Positions 43,734-53,228 of a DNA stretch of 64,000 nt are shown in pieces. Below the pieces are notes generated by a model. That model did no database searches. It saw only the letters and a list, made by a program, of their open reading frames with translations, and was not told where the DNA came from. Each line of letters starts with the position of its first letter. Position 1 is the first letter of the stretch. The stretch is from contig NZ_JACSQT010000007.1 in the NCBI RefSeq assembly GCF_014836495.1, positions 62,001 through 126,000 of the forward strand. The letters run 5' to 3'. Source of the stretch: Cytobacillus stercorigallinarum (GTDB lineage: Bacteria > Bacillota > Bacilli > Bacillales > Cytobacillaceae). The translations under genes were made by a program, and so were the position numbers.

Positions 43734-43807
43734 GTTCCATTCCTCCTCTAGAAATACTCTCACTTTTCTAGAATAGACAAAATAATTAGAAATGTAAAAC
43801 ATTCTAC

Positions 43808-44257
43808 TCAAAGCTGCTTTTGTAGAATCACCATGTGAATGAGTTGTTTACCACCCTCATAAATAGGTTGGTCATAATATTTAACAAAGAAATCATCAAT
43901 CTGATGTGAAATATGAAATCCACACGTTTGGTAAAAAGGAATCGTAAGGGGACTATCTCCCGTTCCTACTTGAAGCATGCGGGCTCTCCCTTTATAGATA
44001 TCTTCCACAAGCTGAATCATCTTTTTGCCATATCCTTTTCGTTTTAAATGCGGGACCACCGCTAGATTCTTTATTTCATATATATCTTCTTTCTCCTCTG
44101 TTACCACACAAACACCGATCAACTTTTGTTTATCCTCGAAAATATAAAGATCTCCCCGTTCTAGATACTGATCAATCATATTCTCTTGTTCATCTGCAAG
44201 CAGTAGCAGATCCAAATATCTTTTCTTATCTTCATTCACTAGCTTTAACTTCAACAT
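43808..44257 (-). CDS. GNAT family N-acetyltransferase
   Basis: 149 residues: NLAVVPHLKRKGYGKKMIQL contains the acetyl-CoA loop, IPFYQTCGFHIS the C-terminal motif. Sixteen bases downstream of the HTH gene and 74 bases upstream of the FAD protein, so probably co-transcribed. Substrate unknown. Confidence 0.85.
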   Translation of the reverse strand: MLKLKLVNEDKKRYLDLLLLADEQENMIDQYLERGDLYIFEDKQKLIGVCVVTEEKEDIYEIKNLAVVPHLKRKGYGKKMIQLVEDIYKGRARMLQVGTGDSPLTIPFYQTCGFHISHQIDDFFVKYYDQPIYEGGKQLIHMVILQKQL

Positions 44258-44273
44258 GTCACATCCTTACTAA

Positions 44274-44507
44274 TCAATCTTCATCCTTTATATCCCTATC
44301 TTCTGGAATTGGTTCTTTCGATAATTCTTCCACCAATTTCTTATATTTTTCTAATTGTTGAAAATGGGTCTTAAATTGGTCTTTATAAATAAGTACTGCT
44401 CCCTCGCTATCATGAATGACACGGATTTTACCTTGGAGGATCAACTCTTCCACATAAGTGACTGACACCGATAAATATTGAGCTGTTTCTTCTATTGTTA
44501 AATACAT
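44274..44507 (-). CDS. Excisionase-type helix-turn-helix protein
   Basis: 77 residues. YLTIEETAQYLSVSVTYVEELI is the AlpA/excisionase winged helix-turn-helix, followed by the wing (GKIRVIHDSEGAVLIYKDQF) and an acidic helical tail. Such proteins in bacilli are often chromosomal regulators rather than phage excisionases. First gene of the operon, so it may control it. Confidence 0.75.
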   Translation of the reverse strand: MYLTIEETAQYLSVSVTYVEELILQGKIRVIHDSEGAVLIYKDQFKTHFQQLEKYKKLVEELSKEPIPEDRDIKDED

Positions 44508-44680
44508 GATTCCTTCATCTCCTCCAACTAGTTTCTACTATTATAACTTATTTTTTTAAAAGCTTATTTATCCTACTATCATACTTAATTATTAAAATAC
44601 TCAATCTTTAATGGCGAAATTATTCAGAATCGATTACTATATAATAGTGATTATTTGTTTTACAGAACAGGAGCATAGAT

Positions 44681-46333
44681 ATGAAAACAAAATTCTTAAT
44701 CTTCTTTTTTCTAGGTAGTATCATTTGGGTCATTTCAACAAACCTACTCATTAGTGTATTTCATACACCATCTAACCTATTCCCCATGATACATATAAAA
44801 GACATTATATATATCTCCTTTACTACTTGTCTCTTCTACTATTTTATAAAAAGAATTGAAGAATTAAATACATCCAAAGAAGATAAAGAGAGATTATCCA
44901 CACTTATAAATGCAATGGTCGATTTCGTAAATTTTAAAGATGAAAAAGGAAGATGGATCGAAGCGAATAAAGTCGCCCTTGAACTATTTAACCTTGAAGA
45001 AGACCAATATCGGGGAAAAACAGATATTGAACTCGGCGATCAGGCAAGAAGTTTTTACAAAAATTCCTTCGCTCATTGTATGATTTCAGATGAGGAAACA
45101 TGGGATAGTGGAAAAATTACGAGAATCGAGGAAAATATTTTACAGCCCGATGGAACAAAGAGGACATTTGACACGATTAAAGTGCCTCTTTTTCATGAAG
45201 ACCGAAGTAGAAAAGGACTTGTCATTATCGGTAGAGATATTTCCGAAAGAAAGAAATTGGATGAATTATTGCAAGAAAGTCAGCAACAATATAAATCGCT
45301 GTTTTTGTATAGCCAGGATATGATCGTAATGATGGATCTATCAGGACGAATTACTCAAGCAAACCCTCAATTTAAGGAGATAACCGGTTATCACCCAGAA
45401 GAAGTACTCCAACAACCTATCACCCACCTATTTCCTAAAGACTTACATGATGAAGTATTTAATAGTCTTGAACACATACGACAAACAAATCAACATATAC
45501 AATGTGAGATGGTTATGAACCATAAAGATGGTCCCCAGATCATCTTAGAATGTACAGCTGTGCCTATGATTATCAATAATAAACAAGCTGGTATTATTTT
45601 TTATGGGAAAGACGTCACAAAACTACGATTAGCTGAAGAACAATTAAGAAAAACGGAAAAGTTATCTGTAGTTGGTGAACTTTCTGCGAGTGTGGCTCAT
45701 GAAATAAGAAACCCACTCACTTCATTAAAAGGATTTGTCCAAGTATTAACGACAGAAGACAGTAAACATGAATTTTATTATCGCATTATGGAAGAAGAAT
45801 TGGATCGCATCAATCATATTGTTAGCGAACTATTACTACTAGCCAAACCACAAGAGATTAAATTCATTCAAGCAGACATCTTTGAATTACTCCATAATGT
45901 CATTTCACTATTAAAAACAGAAGCATCACTCCATAATATCCAAATACAATTAAAGACATATTTACGCACGCAAATTTCTATACTGTGTGAGCCTAATCAA
46001 CTTAAACAATTATTTATCAATTTAATTAAGAATGCTATTGAAGCCTCAACTGACGGAGACGGTCAAATCATCATTTCATTAGAAAAAGAAGAGGATAAGG
46101 CCATCATTAAAATATCTGATAATGGGGATGGGATGTCTCCGGAATTATTAACAAAACTCGGCGAACCTTTTTATTCATCCAAAGAAAAAGGTACTGGTCT
46201 TGGCTTAACAGTCAGCAATAAAATAGTCCAAAGCCACAATGGTTCCATTGATTTCTCAAGTGTTTTACATGAGGGAACAACAGTAACTGTCAAGCTACCG
46301 ATACAAATCGCTTCTCGTGTACCAGTTGGGTAA
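44681..46333 (+). CDS. Membrane PAS sensor histidine kinase (sporulation-kinase type)
   Basis: 550 residues: two membrane helices (about 5-24 and 40-58), two PAS domains (about 75-190 and 200-315), then the HisKA dimer helix with SASVAHEIRNPLTSLKGF (phospho-His), and the ATPase with NLIKNAIEAS (N box), SDNGDGMS (G1) and KGTGLGLT (G2). No response regulator gene adjacent, as for orphan KinA-KinE kinases that feed the Spo0F phosphorelay. Phosphorelay role is inferred. Confidence 0.85.
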   Translation: MKTKFLIFFFLGSIIWVISTNLLISVFHTPSNLFPMIHIKDIIYISFTTCLFYYFIKRIEELNTSKEDKERLSTLINAMVDFVNFKDEKGRWIEANKVALELFNLEEDQYRGKTDIELGDQARSFYKNSFAHCMISDEETWDSGKITRIEENILQPDGTKRTFDTIKVPLFHEDRSRKGLVIIGRDISERKKLDELLQESQQQYKSLFLYSQDMIVMMDLSGRITQANPQFKEITGYHPEEVLQQPITHLFPKDLHDEVFNSLEHIRQTNQHIQCEMVMNHKDGPQIILECTAVPMIINNKQAGIIFYGKDVTKLRLAEEQLRKTEKLSVVGELSASVAHEIRNPLTSLKGFVQVLTTEDSKHEFYYRIMEEELDRINHIVSELLLLAKPQEIKFIQADIFELLHNVISLLKTEASLHNIQIQLKTYLRTQISILCEPNQLKQLFINLIKNAIEASTDGDGQIIISLEKEEDKAIIKISDNGDGMSPELLTKLGEPFYSSKEKGTGLGLTVSNKIVQSHNGSIDFSSVLHEGTTVTVKLPIQIASRVPVG

Positions 46334-46337
46334 TGGA

Positions 46338-46385
46338 AAAGCCAAAATGCCATTTCACGGCGAACATTGGCATTTTGGCTTGGCT
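46338..46385. terminator. Hairpin after the kinase gene
   Basis: AGCCAAAATGCCA/TGGCATTTTGGCT stem directly after the stop, with only a short T-rich tail. Confidence 0.6.
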
Positions 46386-46796
46386 ATTCCTCTAATCTTT
46401 AACATGAGTTTCGATAACACATCTAGCCAGTTTTTCTTGCTTTTGTGTTCTTAGTTCTATGGAGCCTCTTTTGGGGCTAGATTTCTTCTCTTTCCCATTT
46501 GCCCACACAACTCGGATCTTTCACTCCACTTGTGTGCGAATTTTCCATGTTCATTTTTGTGATTCCTTCTTAATCTACCCTTTACCATTCTTGAGAGACC
46601 TTTAATTCGGCTAATGAAAGCTGCATTCCTTCTATTCATACAGTTTCTCTTTTATATGCATTTTTGTATGCGGAACTTTTGCCGAAATCTTTCTATTACC
46701 CCCTCACTTCTGCTAAGTCTGGTTTTTCTCAGTTTTCTGTTCCGCCTACTTATTCAACTTTCTAGACATGCCCTTTCAGTTTAATTATTCCTTCAC
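46386..46796. other. Pyrimidine-rich gap
   Basis: About 400 bases, rich in C and T on the + strand, without an ORF that has a ribosome site. It may be decayed sequence; I see no mobile element. Confidence 0.4.
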
Positions 46797-46840
46797 CTAA
46801 AAAGGCACAAACAAATACTAAATGAGCATTTGTTTGTGCC
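46797..46840 (-). terminator. Intrinsic terminator of xpaC-telA
   Basis: Minus-strand GGCACAAACAAAT/ATTTGTTTGTGCC stem followed by TTTTTAGG. Confidence 0.85.
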
Positions 46841-46859
46841 TAATGATATAAACCACTCT

Positions 46860-48038
46860 TTATTTATCTTTTACTTCTAATAATTTCAACCTCAAGTCGT
46901 TTTCCATATGGGCTAGATCACTTTCGGCTTGTTTTCTTTTATGTCTGCCTTCTTCTTGGATGCGTAATGTTTCTTCAATCGTTTCGACAAGATTTTGCTG
47001 AGTTTTCTTTAATGTTTCTATATCTACTAAACCACGTTCATTCTCTTTCGCTGTTTCGATTGTGTTCATTTTCAGCATTTCTGCATTCTTCAATAGTAAA
47101 TCATTGGTTGCCTTTGACACCTGTTTTTGTGCTTCGACTGCATGGCGTTGGCGAATCAACGTTAAAGCAATAGAGACTTGATTCTTCCATAATGGAATGG
47201 CAGTCATAATGGATGATTGTATCTTTTCAACTAGCGCTTGGTTGGTATTTTGAATCAATCGAATTTGAGGCGCACTTTGGATAGTAATCTCTCGACTTAG
47301 TTTTAGATCGTATAATCGTTTATCCAATCTCTCAGCAAACTGGACTAAGTCATTCACTTCCTGTACTTTCATTTGATCCTGTGATGATTCAGCTTTCTTT
47401 TTTAAATCCGGAATAGATCGTTCTCTCATTTCCTCCAGCTTCAGTTCCCCAGCAGCGATATAAATATTTAAAGCATGAAAATATTCTTTATTGCTTTCAT
47501 ATAGCTTATCTAGCATCACAATATCTGAAAGAAGCAAGTTTTTACTACGTTCTAACTTCACACTAATGCGATCTATTTGTGCGCCTACCTTTTGATATTG
47601 CGACAATACTTCATGGACAGAACCTGAAAGCTTGCCGAATATTTTTGAGAAAAATCCTGGTTTTTCCTGTTTTAAATCATCCGGGTTCACTTCATTAAAT
47701 TTTTGCATCAGTTCCCCTAATATTGAACCTACTTCACCGACATCTTTTCTTTGCACATGATCAAGCATCGCATGTGAAAAATTGAGTAATTTTGATTGAG
47801 CAGGTGTACCATATGAAATCATAGCTTGATGATTACTCGGGTCGATCTGGTCAGCTAATTGGTAAGCTTTTTGTCGGTTTTCCTCTGGAATGACATCAAT
47901 CAATTTTACTCGATTCGATGAGTCCTCACTTTTAACCTTTGTCTCTGCCTCTTTACTACCAAACGGGTCTTCTAAAAGATCATCCAATAAATCTGCACCA
48001 AGGGTAGGTTGATTTGACGTATTTTTTTCTTTTGTCAT
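46860..48038 (-). CDS. telA: Toxic anion resistance protein, TelA/YaaN family
   Basis: 392 residues, soluble and almost wholly helical, matching the TelA family (B. subtilis YaaN, 386 residues). Linked in other bacteria to tellurite or antimicrobial tolerance, mechanism unknown. The start overlaps the xpaC stop by four bases, so the two are translationally coupled, the same pairing as xpaC-yaaN in B. subtilis. Confidence 0.9.
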   Translation of the reverse strand: MTKEKNTSNQPTLGADLLDDLLEDPFGSKEAETKVKSEDSSNRVKLIDVIPEENRQKAYQLADQIDPSNHQAMISYGTPAQSKLLNFSHAMLDHVQRKDVGEVGSILGELMQKFNEVNPDDLKQEKPGFFSKIFGKLSGSVHEVLSQYQKVGAQIDRISVKLERSKNLLLSDIVMLDKLYESNKEYFHALNIYIAAGELKLEEMRERSIPDLKKKAESSQDQMKVQEVNDLVQFAERLDKRLYDLKLSREITIQSAPQIRLIQNTNQALVEKIQSSIMTAIPLWKNQVSIALTLIRQRHAVEAQKQVSKATNDLLLKNAEMLKMNTIETAKENERGLVDIETLKKTQQNLVETIEETLRIQEEGRHKRKQAESDLAHMENDLRLKLLEVKDK

Positions 48039-48691
48039 TTTAATCGCCTACTTTCATCAATCGTTTTCTCATCCTTTAATTTCTTAATATTATGTTTGGC
48101 TACATCTATCTCATAATGAAGGTCATCAATATCATTCGCTAGTACCGAACGTAAATCTTTATCTACATGAACCATTAGCTCTTGCAACGTTTTTCTGGTC
48201 TCTGTTAATGATCGCTCAAGTTCCCAATCCTTCTTCGGTTGAGAGGAAAGAAAAACATATTTTTCAGCGAGTTCTACCGCTGAATCCAAATGCGAATAGA
48301 AGAATGATTCTGCTTGATAAAAACGTCTCGGCTCCTTTTGCACAAGTTGGTAAATCCTTTTGGTCACTTTAATAAAATCTTTACGTTGACGACCAGATGG
48401 CCAATGGCGAATGGCCATTAAAGCACGATGTAAGCGAGTCATCTTGATTCGGGCATCTTCTAAATTATCTTGTATAAATCGAAACTCTTTCCGTTTGAGC
48501 CCCTTACTTTTCATCCAACGATGGACAATAATTATTCCACTTATCCAATACGTAAAAGCACCCACCCCGGCACCAATTAATCCACTCATCCAAAAACCGT
48601 TATTCATAAAAAAGTAGCTAATTAACCATGTCAACACAGACACAGGTACAGTGATCAGTATCCGTAAAAAAAACACATAGAACGGGTTCAA
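48035..48691 (-). CDS. xpaC: XpaC-like membrane protein (5-bromo-4-chloroindolyl phosphate hydrolysis family)
   Basis: 218 residues: two membrane helices in the first 55 residues (LRILITVPVSVLTWLISYFF and GAGVGAFTYWISGIIIV), then a helical cytoplasmic part. Corresponds to XpaC of B. subtilis, named for X-phos hydrolysis; true function unclear. Upstream partner of telA in a two-gene operon. Confidence 0.88.
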   Translation of the reverse strand: MNPFYVFFLRILITVPVSVLTWLISYFFMNNGFWMSGLIGAGVGAFTYWISGIIIVHRWMKSKGLKRKEFRFIQDNLEDARIKMTRLHRALMAIRHWPSGRQRKDFIKVTKRIYQLVQKEPRRFYQAESFFYSHLDSAVELAEKYVFLSSQPKKDWELERSLTETRKTLQELMVHVDKDLRSVLANDIDDLHYEIDVAKHNIKKLKDEKTIDESRRLK

Positions 48692-48872
48692 AATTATCGA
48701 CTCCTGACTTTACGCTTATACTATTTACGTAATTCGTCTTATTTAAGTTTCAAAATAAGTAAACTTATTTTTATTTACCCTTACAGTATAAGAATACAAC
48801 ATTTGAAGGAGCTTTTTCCATGGACTAAGATTGTAATTCCAACTAAGCCTTAAGTCTTAAAGCTGATGTTTA

Positions 48873-48897
48873 CAAAAAAACTCGCTTAAATAGCGAG
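48873..48897 (-). terminator. Intrinsic terminator of the second kinase gene
   Basis: Minus-strand CTCGCT/AGCGAG stem followed by TTTTTTT. Confidence 0.8.
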
Positions 48898-48985
48898 AAA
48901 GGCTGAAATGATCATTAAATATAAAAAATGCATTTTCCATTATAAATGCATTCATTTATGTATCATTCATAAACGATGATTCCCT

Positions 48986-50428
48986 TTATGAATAACCTAG
49001 TTCAACGGTTACTACTGTACCGCCACCTGGTTTACTATCTATCTTCATCGTTCCGTTATGCTCTTGAATAATTTTATTGCTCACAGTCAGCCCTAAACCG
49101 ATTCCTTTATCCTTTGTTGTATAAAAAGGAGTCCCTAAATAATGCAAACGATCTGAGCTTATACCTATACCCTCGTCTTTAAAATTAATTCTTACTCTTT
49201 TATTTCTTAATACTTCTATAGCTATAATGACTTCCCCACCGTTTGGCATTGACTCTATAGAGTTTTTTAAGAAATTAATAAACACTTGCTTTAATTGATT
49301 TTGATTGCACAGTAATTCAATTGATTGATTGGGCTTAATGAAACGAATTTGGACATTACACATCATAGCTTGTGGGTGAAGAAATTTAAATGTAGCTTCT
49401 AAAATCTCATAAAGGTCAAAATAATCATAATCAACTACTTGTGGCTTAGCTAAAGACATGAATTCATTGACAATTCCATCTATACGTTCTAGTTCATGAG
49501 AAATAATTGACAAATACTCTTTCTGTTTATCTTTCTCCTCCATATAATGTAATAGTTTTGAAAAACCCTTTAACGATGTCAGTGGATTTCTGATTTCATG
49601 TGCCACACTTGCTGCTAGTTGGCCAATAATGGATAGACGATCTAAATTTCTTAGAGCATCATCATTTTTTACTCGATCGGTGACATCCCTACCGACACAA
49701 ACATACAATTGAATTTCATTAAACTCATTAAAAATCGGAGAAATATTTGACTCAATATATATGATATTCCCATTACTCGTTTTCATGCGTGATTGTAGGA
49801 TTTGGGATTCTCCGGTATCATTAATTTTTTTATACAATAATTCACTGTATTCTCTTTCTTCTTTATTCATATGATCCATTACACCTTTGCCTAGATAGGT
49901 GCCTTTTTCCAACCCTAATAATTCCTCAAAGGATGGGGATACATAAATGACCTTCTTATCTAGACCGTACAGTAAAATTAAATCTGACGTGTGCTCTGTA
50001 ATTAATCGACTGATCCCTAAATTATTTGAGACGATATCCTCTATACATTCAGTATCTGGCAATTCTTTAATAAATGTAATACCACCGACAATTTGCTCTA
50101 ATGAATCATAAATGGGATAATGCGATAATTCCAAATTAATAAGATGACCATCTTTATGAATACCCTTTGCTTCCGCTTTATCTTGAAAAGGCTTTAATAT
50201 ATTGTCTTTCTTCAACCGCAAATGAGTATATAAATTCGTACCAAGTGCATCTTGTTCACGGTAGCCCAATAGGTCCGTATACGATTGATTAATTTTATTT
50301 ATCCGATGATTTATGCTTGTCAAAACGATAGCTGCAGATGTATGGTTCATTAATAAGTGAGTAACCTCTCTTGGGTAAACCACCTTTAGGCTACTATGAT
50401 TTTGAAAAAGCGCATCATTCTTTGACAT
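48986..50428 (-). CDS. Soluble PAS sensor histidine kinase (KinA-like)
   Basis: 480 residues without membrane helices. Two to three PAS modules (about 25-250), HisKA with AASVAHEIRNPLTSLKGF, and the ATPase with NFLKNSIESM, FKDEGIGIS and KGIGLGLT. Its catalytic half is closely related to the kinase at 44681-46333, including an identical stretch around the phospho-His. ATG 50428 follows GGAGGTTTCT. An orphan kinase, probably in the sporulation phosphorelay (inference). Confidence 0.86.
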   Translation of the reverse strand: MSKNDALFQNHSSLKVVYPREVTHLLMNHTSAAIVLTSINHRINKINQSYTDLLGYREQDALGTNLYTHLRLKKDNILKPFQDKAEAKGIHKDGHLINLELSHYPIYDSLEQIVGGITFIKELPDTECIEDIVSNNLGISRLITEHTSDLILLYGLDKKVIYVSPSFEELLGLEKGTYLGKGVMDHMNKEEREYSELLYKKINDTGESQILQSRMKTSNGNIIYIESNISPIFNEFNEIQLYVCVGRDVTDRVKNDDALRNLDRLSIIGQLAASVAHEIRNPLTSLKGFSKLLHYMEEKDKQKEYLSIISHELERIDGIVNEFMSLAKPQVVDYDYFDLYEILEATFKFLHPQAMMCNVQIRFIKPNQSIELLCNQNQLKQVFINFLKNSIESMPNGGEVIIAIEVLRNKRVRINFKDEGIGISSDRLHYLGTPFYTTKDKGIGLGLTVSNKIIQEHNGTMKIDSKPGGGTVVTVELGYS

Positions 50429-50489
50429 AGAAACCTCCAAACTTCCTCTAACCCAGTTTATTCTACAATTTTATTCCTTTTCAGTGGTC

Positions 50490-51413
50490 TTAAACTGAAT
50501 GACTATCAATACGTTGGATGTTTTCATATAACATCTGATTTGTGGTTGGTTGTGCTAGCTTGTGCTTTTTATACAATGCTAATACCGTTCCTGCAAAAAG
50601 CTCCACTTCACTTTTCCTTCCAGCCTCGACATCTTGTGCCATAGATGGCTTTCCCTCTGCATTTAATTGATTGAGAACATTTAACCAATAAGATAAGTCA
50701 TCTTCTGTTAAAGTAATCCCTTCATATGGCGCAATACGAATCACTTCTCGCATTGCTGCAATCATTGTTTCTCTCGGTTCTCCCTCTACTTGAATTGTTC
50801 CATAATTCCCCCGATAGACTGCAACTGTCTGATTTACACCCACATTCAACATGAATTTGCCCCACTGTCTCTTTAGCATATTAGTATCTACTTCATAAGG
50901 GATGCCTGTGCGATCGAAAAATTCAGCTACTTCCTTTGTCATTATTGATATCGTTCCAGCCCCCTGATCGCCAAAACAAATCATCCCCATATGATGATAG
51001 CTTAGTATATTGTTTACTTTAACAGCATCCATCCCTTGGGCGACGCTATATAAAACCTTGTCTTCTCCAAATACACTACCTAATATGCGTTCACTTGAAA
51101 TCCCGTTTAATAAAGAAAGAATGATTGTATGCTCACTGACAATTGGCTTAGCTAATTCAATGGCAGCATCCAACCCATCTGCTTTAACTGAAAAGATGAG
51201 TAAATCAACTGGTTTTTCTATGCTTTCTGGTGTTCTATAATCAAAATCGCAAAACTGTTCGTTTGCATAAACTCCTTTCTCTTTATATTTTTTAACTCTT
51301 GTCTCATCAGCAACAAATGTAAGTGCTCCTTTTGGTAATGAAAGGTTCATTTGGCTACCAAAAAGAATACCTAACGCACCCAATCCAATAAAAGAAACTG
51401 ATTGAATCCCCAT
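50490..51413 (-). CDS. panE: 2-Dehydropantoate 2-reductase
   Basis: 307 residues. NADPH-binding SFIGLGALGILFG at the N-terminus, the catalytic lysine in LKRQWGKFMLNVGVNQ and the C-terminal SMAQDVEAGRKSEVELFAG motif identify the PanE/ApbA family, which makes pantoate for coenzyme A. No other pan gene nearby; it could also be a 2-keto acid reductase paralogue. Confidence 0.88.
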   Translation of the reverse strand: MGIQSVSFIGLGALGILFGSQMNLSLPKGALTFVADETRVKKYKEKGVYANEQFCDFDYRTPESIEKPVDLLIFSVKADGLDAAIELAKPIVSEHTIILSLLNGISSERILGSVFGEDKVLYSVAQGMDAVKVNNILSYHHMGMICFGDQGAGTISIMTKEVAEFFDRTGIPYEVDTNMLKRQWGKFMLNVGVNQTVAVYRGNYGTIQVEGEPRETMIAAMREVIRIAPYEGITLTEDDLSYWLNVLNQLNAEGKPSMAQDVEAGRKSEVELFAGTVLALYKKHKLAQPTTNQMLYENIQRIDSHSV

Positions 51414-51544
51414 TCATCTAACCCTTTCATACTTTTATTGAAATTTTATCACAAAATTCTAAAAAAATAAGGGGCTAGAGAACGTTAGTATAATAATTTT
51501 ATATGAATAAGGAATTCTTACCTATTTATTGCTCTATTTTCGTC

Positions 51545-52102
51545 TTATTTAACTCGCTCAGCATAAATAATGTATCTCTCAGGTGCATCTCCCACAAAAC
51601 TAAAAGGATAGCAAGTGGTAACAATTAATTCTTCTTCTGTTTGTTGCAATGTAATCACACTTGTATCTTCTTTATCTACAATTTTTGTTTTAGTAATTTT
51701 ATAATCAAATTCTCCATATGGTACCTTTATAGTGAAAATATCATTTAAATTTAACTTGCCCATCCCCCTAAAGACGGTGTCCCTATGACCTGAGAGTACA
51801 ATTTGGCCTCCCTCATTCGGATATAAACTTCCTAGATAATGACCAACTCCTTTAGCCAGATCATCTGCATCAACTCCCTCAATAATGGGTAATTCTGCAT
51901 CAAGCTTTGGTATCGAGAGTATCCCTGCTGCTTCTCCCTTTTTCGGCAAATAAGCCTCTGTCTTTTGCACTCCTTCAGCTACCTTTGCTTTGGCCACTTG
52001 TAATGACTGTGATTCCTTCACATTACCAGCAATAATTGTCCAAACACTAAATCCGATAAATAATAGACCAATAAACATCATACTAAGACCGATTTTTTTC
52101 AA
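51545..52102 (-). CDS. srtD: Class D sortase
   Basis: 185 residues: N-terminal membrane helix (about 5-26), then the sortase barrel with catalytic His in LSGHRDTVF, Cys in VTTCYPFSF and Arg in PERYIIY. Class D sortases of bacilli fasten LPxTG-type proteins to the wall, often during sporulation. TTG start with a GGAG at eleven bases. No substrate protein with a sorting signal is in the window. Confidence 0.88.
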   Translation of the reverse strand: MKKIGLSMMFIGLLFIGFSVWTIIAGNVKESQSLQVAKAKVAEGVQKTEAYLPKKGEAAGILSIPKLDAELPIIEGVDADDLAKGVGHYLGSLYPNEGGQIVLSGHRDTVFRGMGKLNLNDIFTIKVPYGEFDYKITKTKIVDKEDTSVITLQQTEEELIVTTCYPFSFVGDAPERYIIYAERVK

Positions 52103-52207
52103 GCTCGTCTACACTCCATTCAAAAACGAATTAATCTACCAAATCTTAATTCCAGTATATAGTAAACCCTCTCTGATCTGGTAGCAATATTTTATTTTCC
52201 CCTCTCG

Positions 52208-52363
52208 TAAATAATAATAATTACGATTTATATTGACAAAAACTGAATCCCACAGTATAGTCAAAAAGTACAAAAAAGAATGGTTACGATTTATCTATCA
52301 TAAACCTTTATTTCATTTTATACATATAATGTCTGCAGTATAAATCGTAATCATTACGAAAAA
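52208..52363 (+). promoter_or_regulatory. Zur-controlled promoter of zinT
   Basis: Zur box 1 (52208-52230) matches the Bacillus consensus TAAATCGTAATNATTACGATTTA at 20 of 22 fixed positions and touches the -35 TTGACA (52233-52238); -10 TATAGT at 52256-52261, 17-base spacer. A half-match GGTTACGATTTA lies at 52282-52293, and a third box TAAATCGTAATCATTACGA starts at 52341, just before the ribosome site. Confidence 0.88.
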
Positions 52364-52379
52364 AGGAGAGGGACAAAAA

Positions 52380-53114
52380 ATGACCAGAATCAAACCTATT
52401 TTCTTTATGAGCTTCCTGCTATTTATTTTAGTTGGTTGTGCTGAGAAGGAAGTCACAGATTCATCGGCAAATGATCAGACTGTAGCTGAAACAGATACTC
52501 ATGACCATGAACACGATGAAAATCATGAACATGAACACGGACATGATCATAGTCATCACCATGAAGACAGTGACCAGCAAATTTACGAAGGATATTTCGA
52601 TGAGGATCAAGTAAAAGACCGCTCCCTTTCTGATTGGGAAGGAGACTGGCAGTCTGTTTATCCTTATTTAACAAATGGAACACTGGATGAAGTATTAGAG
52701 AACAAAGCTAAAGAGAATGGAGAAAAAACTTTTGATGAATACAAAGAGTATTATACGGTAGGTTACGAAACAGAGATTGATAGAATAGAAATCGCCGATG
52801 AAAAAATGATATTTCATCATGAAGACACTACACTTTCTGGCACATATGAATATGATGGATTAGAGATCCTCACTTATGAAGCCGGTAATCAAGGTGTTCG
52901 GTATTTGTTCAATCGAGTAGATGGAGATCAAGCCGCACCAAGATTTGTGCAATTTAGTGACCATCATATATATCCAACACCTAGCGCTCATTTTCATATT
53001 TATCTAGGCAATGAAAGTCAGGAAGATCTCTTAGAAGAACTAACAAATTGGCCAACTTATTATCCATCAGAAATGAGCGGCGAAGAAATTGTTCACGAGA
53101 TGATCGCACATTAA
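52380..53114 (+). CDS. zinT: ZinT-like zinc-binding lipoprotein
   Basis: 244 residues. Lipobox LVGC, then a histidine-rich acidic stretch (residues about 40-65, repeated HDHEHDE/HEHEHGH units), then the ZinT/YodA domain (LSDWEGDWQSVYPYL, HHIYPTPSAHFHIYLG). It captures zinc outside the membrane, probably for an AdcA/ZnuA-type importer, and is expected to be derepressed in zinc shortage through the Zur boxes. ATG after AAAGGAGAGG. Confidence 0.9.
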   Translation: MTRIKPIFFMSFLLFILVGCAEKEVTDSSANDQTVAETDTHDHEHDENHEHEHGHDHSHHHEDSDQQIYEGYFDEDQVKDRSLSDWEGDWQSVYPYLTNGTLDEVLENKAKENGEKTFDEYKEYYTVGYETEIDRIEIADEKMIFHHEDTTLSGTYEYDGLEILTYEAGNQGVRYLFNRVDGDQAAPRFVQFSDHHIYPTPSAHFHIYLGNESQEDLLEELTNWPTYYPSEMSGEEIVHEMIAH

Positions 53115-53182
53115 TAACTAAATGATAGAGAGTAACTAAGTTTGTAAAAGGACAGAAACCAGTTTCACTCACTACGAAACTT

Positions 53183-53215
53183 AAATAGAACACGAAAAAT
53201 CCTCGTGTTCTATTT
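53183..53215. terminator. Bidirectional terminator
   Basis: Perfect 13-pair stem AAATAGAACACGA/TCGTGTTCTATTT between convergent zinT and the RsbR-type gene. Confidence 0.75.
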
Positions 53216-53228
53216 CTCATTTAACTAT

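Noticed and set aside
46457..46639. Minus-strand basic 60-residue frame
   Set aside because: No ribosome site, low-complexity Arg/Lys-rich product in a pyrimidine-rich gap.
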